The notes beneath the pieces were generated by a model, which saw only the letters and a program-made list of their open reading frames with translations, searched no databases and was not told where the DNA came from. From JABDKJ01 sp039028335 (GTDB lineage: Bacteria > Bacteroidota > Bacteroidia > Flavobacteriales_D > JABDKJ01), in NCBI GenBank assembly GCA_039028335.1, contig JBCCIF010000007.1:1-54522 (forward strand): a stretch of 54,522 nucleotides of DNA, given 5' to 3'. Made by a program: the position numbers and the translations under genes. Numbering within the stretch: the first letter of the stretch is position 1; each line of letters starts with the position of its first letter. Shown in pieces: positions 52,726 to 54,522 of the stretch.

Positions 52726-54324
52726 TTATCTTCTCAAAGAAACTCGAGAGAAACCAAGGTTTTCTCCATCTTGATTCTGAAAAACAAGCATATACATTCC
52801 TTCGGCTAAATTACTCATATCTAAGCGATTAGAAACCAAGGAGAGGTCAACATCTCCAACTAGTTCGCCAAGTCCACTGTAAATGCGCACAGAGCGAAAA
52901 CCATTTTCAGCTGCGTTCTCTATGAATAGAAGATTCTCAGTAGGGTTAGGAAAAACAAGCACCTCATCCAGACCTGATCCTTCCGTCAAGAAATTTATGA
53001 AATTAAGCTCTTCCAAGCATCCACCTTGAGGATTAGACATCCATAGGCCAAAAGGCTCACCGTTGTTATTCGCTCCCGGATTTTCAAAACCCAAAGCCAC
53101 CACAACGCTCGCCAAGTTGGTCAAGTCCAAAGAATCTAAAGAGAGATAGTAATCTTGTATAGGGCCAATTCCCGTTTCGTTAACTACAATTTGCTCATCG
53201 TCTGTATCTATACCAACATATGAACTTCCCGAGCCATAGTCTATTCCGTTTGCAATGGTGGGACCACTCACTATTTGAACATCCACTTGGGAAACATCAG
53301 TAACAGCATGAAAGAATACTAAATCCGTTTCACCATCTTCTTCAGCTGCCGACTGTGCTGGATCAATATAGTCAATAGATAAAGGAACTACACCGTTACC
53401 GGGGGTGTATCCCGTTTCGCTCGCAATACCATGAACAACGCCAATCAAATTATCCCCATCACTATAATTGCCGGAAAAGGTAGCAATTGGATCCGAATCG
53501 TCTGTTGAGTTTGGAGCATTTATGGTAATGTTATTCGAACCTGCAGGGATAAGCACGGTATTCGTAGCACACTTGAATTCTAAATTGTCAAATGAAGGAT
53601 CAGGAAATTCTCCATTTACTCTCAAATCAACGGTCACAGCAGCGGCATCTCCACTTGCATGAATAAACTGCACTTCAGCAAATTCTGTAATTTCATAGAA
53701 GCCGTTTACAGTGACATCTATCCATCCAAAATTACTGTTGAAAAAATCCTCATGTGACAAAAACGACATACCGTCATTACCAGAATAGAATTGTCTGCAA
53801 TTGGGTCGAATTATTCCATCCCAAACGGGAGACAAAACTTGGTTCATCGAACCGTTCCATTCCAAAATTTTCCACGTTATGAAAAAGGGCTCATCCAATG
53901 GAATTGCACCAGTTGGAATAAAATACTCAGTGATGTCCTCAGAATCCTGAACCACCTGCGTATATTCAGAAGAAAGCCAAATATTATCTCCAACACCGGC
54001 ACATGGATTTGCAGTATCTACCAACTCATATACACCAAATTGAAAAGTTCCCGAACCATTTGCTGGGTTCGGATTGTTGAACCATCCCGCATTTGCTATA
54101 GGCCACTCTAATGAAGTCAAAACAAAATCGCCCGTTGAAGAACAACCTGGATTATCAATAGAGGGATCGACATAAATATAGGCCGTCACCCCTTCAAAAA
54201 AGAGTAAATATCCTTGATTTGGATCATCTTGGTTATTATCAAAAGAACAGGGAACTTGAGCTTCCACACTTCCAAAAAGAAAGAGTGCACATATAATGAG
54301 TAAACCTTTATTCATAAACTTCAA
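52726..54324 (-). CDS. DUF4397 protein with T9SS sorting domain
   Basis: 532 residues with a signal peptide (about 1-22, ending VEAQ). The first 200 residues are an unrecognised beta-rich domain. Two DUF4397 units follow: VQFIHASGDAAAVTVDLRVNGEF at about 230 and DLVFFHAVTDVSQVDVQIVSGP at about 340 (Ig-like sandwich with an FxHA motif). The last 80 residues are a T9SS type A domain (VLVFPNPTENLLFIEN, ending SRVSLRR). DUF4397 proteins are extracellular; function unknown. It precedes the GEVED array by 139 bases on the same strand and may be transcribed with it or ahead of it. Confidence 0.9.
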   Translation of the reverse strand: MKFMNKGLLIICALFLFGSVEAQVPCSFDNNQDDPNQGYLLFFEGVTAYIYVDPSIDNPGCSSTGDFVLTSLEWPIANAGWFNNPNPANGSGTFQFGVYELVDTANPCAGVGDNIWLSSEYTQVVQDSEDITEYFIPTGAIPLDEPFFITWKILEWNGSMNQVLSPVWDGIIRPNCRQFYSGNDGMSFLSHEDFFNSNFGWIDVTVNGFYEITEFAEVQFIHASGDAAAVTVDLRVNGEFPDPSFDNLEFKCATNTVLIPAGSNNITINAPNSTDDSDPIATFSGNYSDGDNLIGVVHGIASETGYTPGNGVVPLSIDYIDPAQSAAEEDGETDLVFFHAVTDVSQVDVQIVSGPTIANGIDYGSGSSYVGIDTDDEQIVVNETGIGPIQDYYLSLDSLDLTNLASVVVALGFENPGANNNGEPFGLWMSNPQGGCLEELNFINFLTEGSGLDEVLVFPNPTENLLFIENAAENGFRSVRIYSGLGELVGDVDLSLVSNRLDMSNLAEGMYMLVFQNQDGENLGFSRVSLRR

Positions 54325-54377
54325 ATTGATTTTGGGCTTGCGAATATAGTCCTTTCTACGATTAAACTTGATTTTTT

Positions 54378-54522
54378 TTAGATAAGGAATTCTGAGAATG
54401 TTCGAACTCCAATCCAGGAGTCGTGCTCAATTGAGAGTGAGGCTGTGGTAGTCCATTTAACTTCGTCACTGATCTTCGTGTACCTAATTGAAGTGATCTG
54501 TCTGGTCGAAGACTCTGCGCGG
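54378..54522 (-). CDS. C-terminal fragment of a gene cut by the window edge (tentative)
   Basis: An open frame of 47 codons runs in from the right edge and stops at TAA (54378-54380), about 50 bases before the DUF4397 gene starts. Its residues (VKWTTTASLSIEHDSWIGVRTF in the middle, cited in part) show alternating strand-like character and a reasonable composition. The same strand and short gap make it a likely upstream neighbour, but the fragment is too short to name. Confidence 0.4.
   Translation of the reverse strand, partial: RAESSTRQITSIRYTKISDEVKWTTTASLSIEHDSWIGVRTFSEFLI

Overview
The window is AT-rich DNA from a member of the Bacteroidota, probably a marine or free-living Flavobacteriia/Saprospiria-type organism. 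The evidence is five proteins ending in type IX secretion (T9SS) sorting domains, promoters of the TAnnTTTG type, PKD/SprB/GEVED/DUF4397 surface proteins, a HYC_CC_PP-HMA-TonB receptor locus, and a LytS-like sensor with a two-component propeller next to a LytTR regulator. It is a chromosomal segment. I saw no rRNA, tRNA, CRISPR array, transposase or phage module. Species-level placement is not possible from the sequence alone.

Region 1 (1-5141): a truncated Coq4-like gene, then a minus-strand set: a fusion of two CDGSH Fe-S motifs to a GltB-type FMN domain, a DUF5996 protein, a pirin, a Crp/Fnr-type regulator, and a secreted DUF695/RraB-like protein.

Region 2 (5215-12886) is the clearest system in the window: ten tightly packed minus-strand genes that look like a zinc-starvation operon. 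In order of transcription they are a MerC-domain protein, GTP cyclohydrolase FolE, a LolD-like ATPase, a FtsX/MacB-like permease with a His-rich loop, a DUF3299-like protein, a DUF1826 protein, a YiiX-like hydrolase, a COG0523/CobW GTPase, a SnoaL-like protein and an orphan protein. A Fur-family gene (probable Zur) is divergent from it. The 80-base region between them has two GCAAC-N3-GTTGC palindromes, one at each predicted promoter.

Region 3 (12893-26881): an unknown secreted protein, a LytTR/histidine-kinase pair, a divergent serine hydrolase-MopE-T9SS fusion, and a run of small secreted proteins (SnoaL-like, a lipoprotein with a metzincin-like motif, a ChaN-like protein, CIA30, a T9SS propeller protein). 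Region 4 (27055-42963): a 2391-residue T9SS surface protein, purB, an orphan, L-2-hydroxyglutarate oxidase, a putative copper-linked HYC_CC_PP/HMA/TonB-receptor operon, and two unknown secreted proteins. Region 5 (43126-54522): a large pappalysin-type metalloprotease with PKD and SprB repeats, then four tandem paralogous secreted GEVED proteins without an obvious T9SS tail, a DUF4397-T9SS protein, and a gene fragment at the right edge.

No stretch longer than 300 bases lacks a gene; the largest gap is the 290-base divergent region at 17782-18071.
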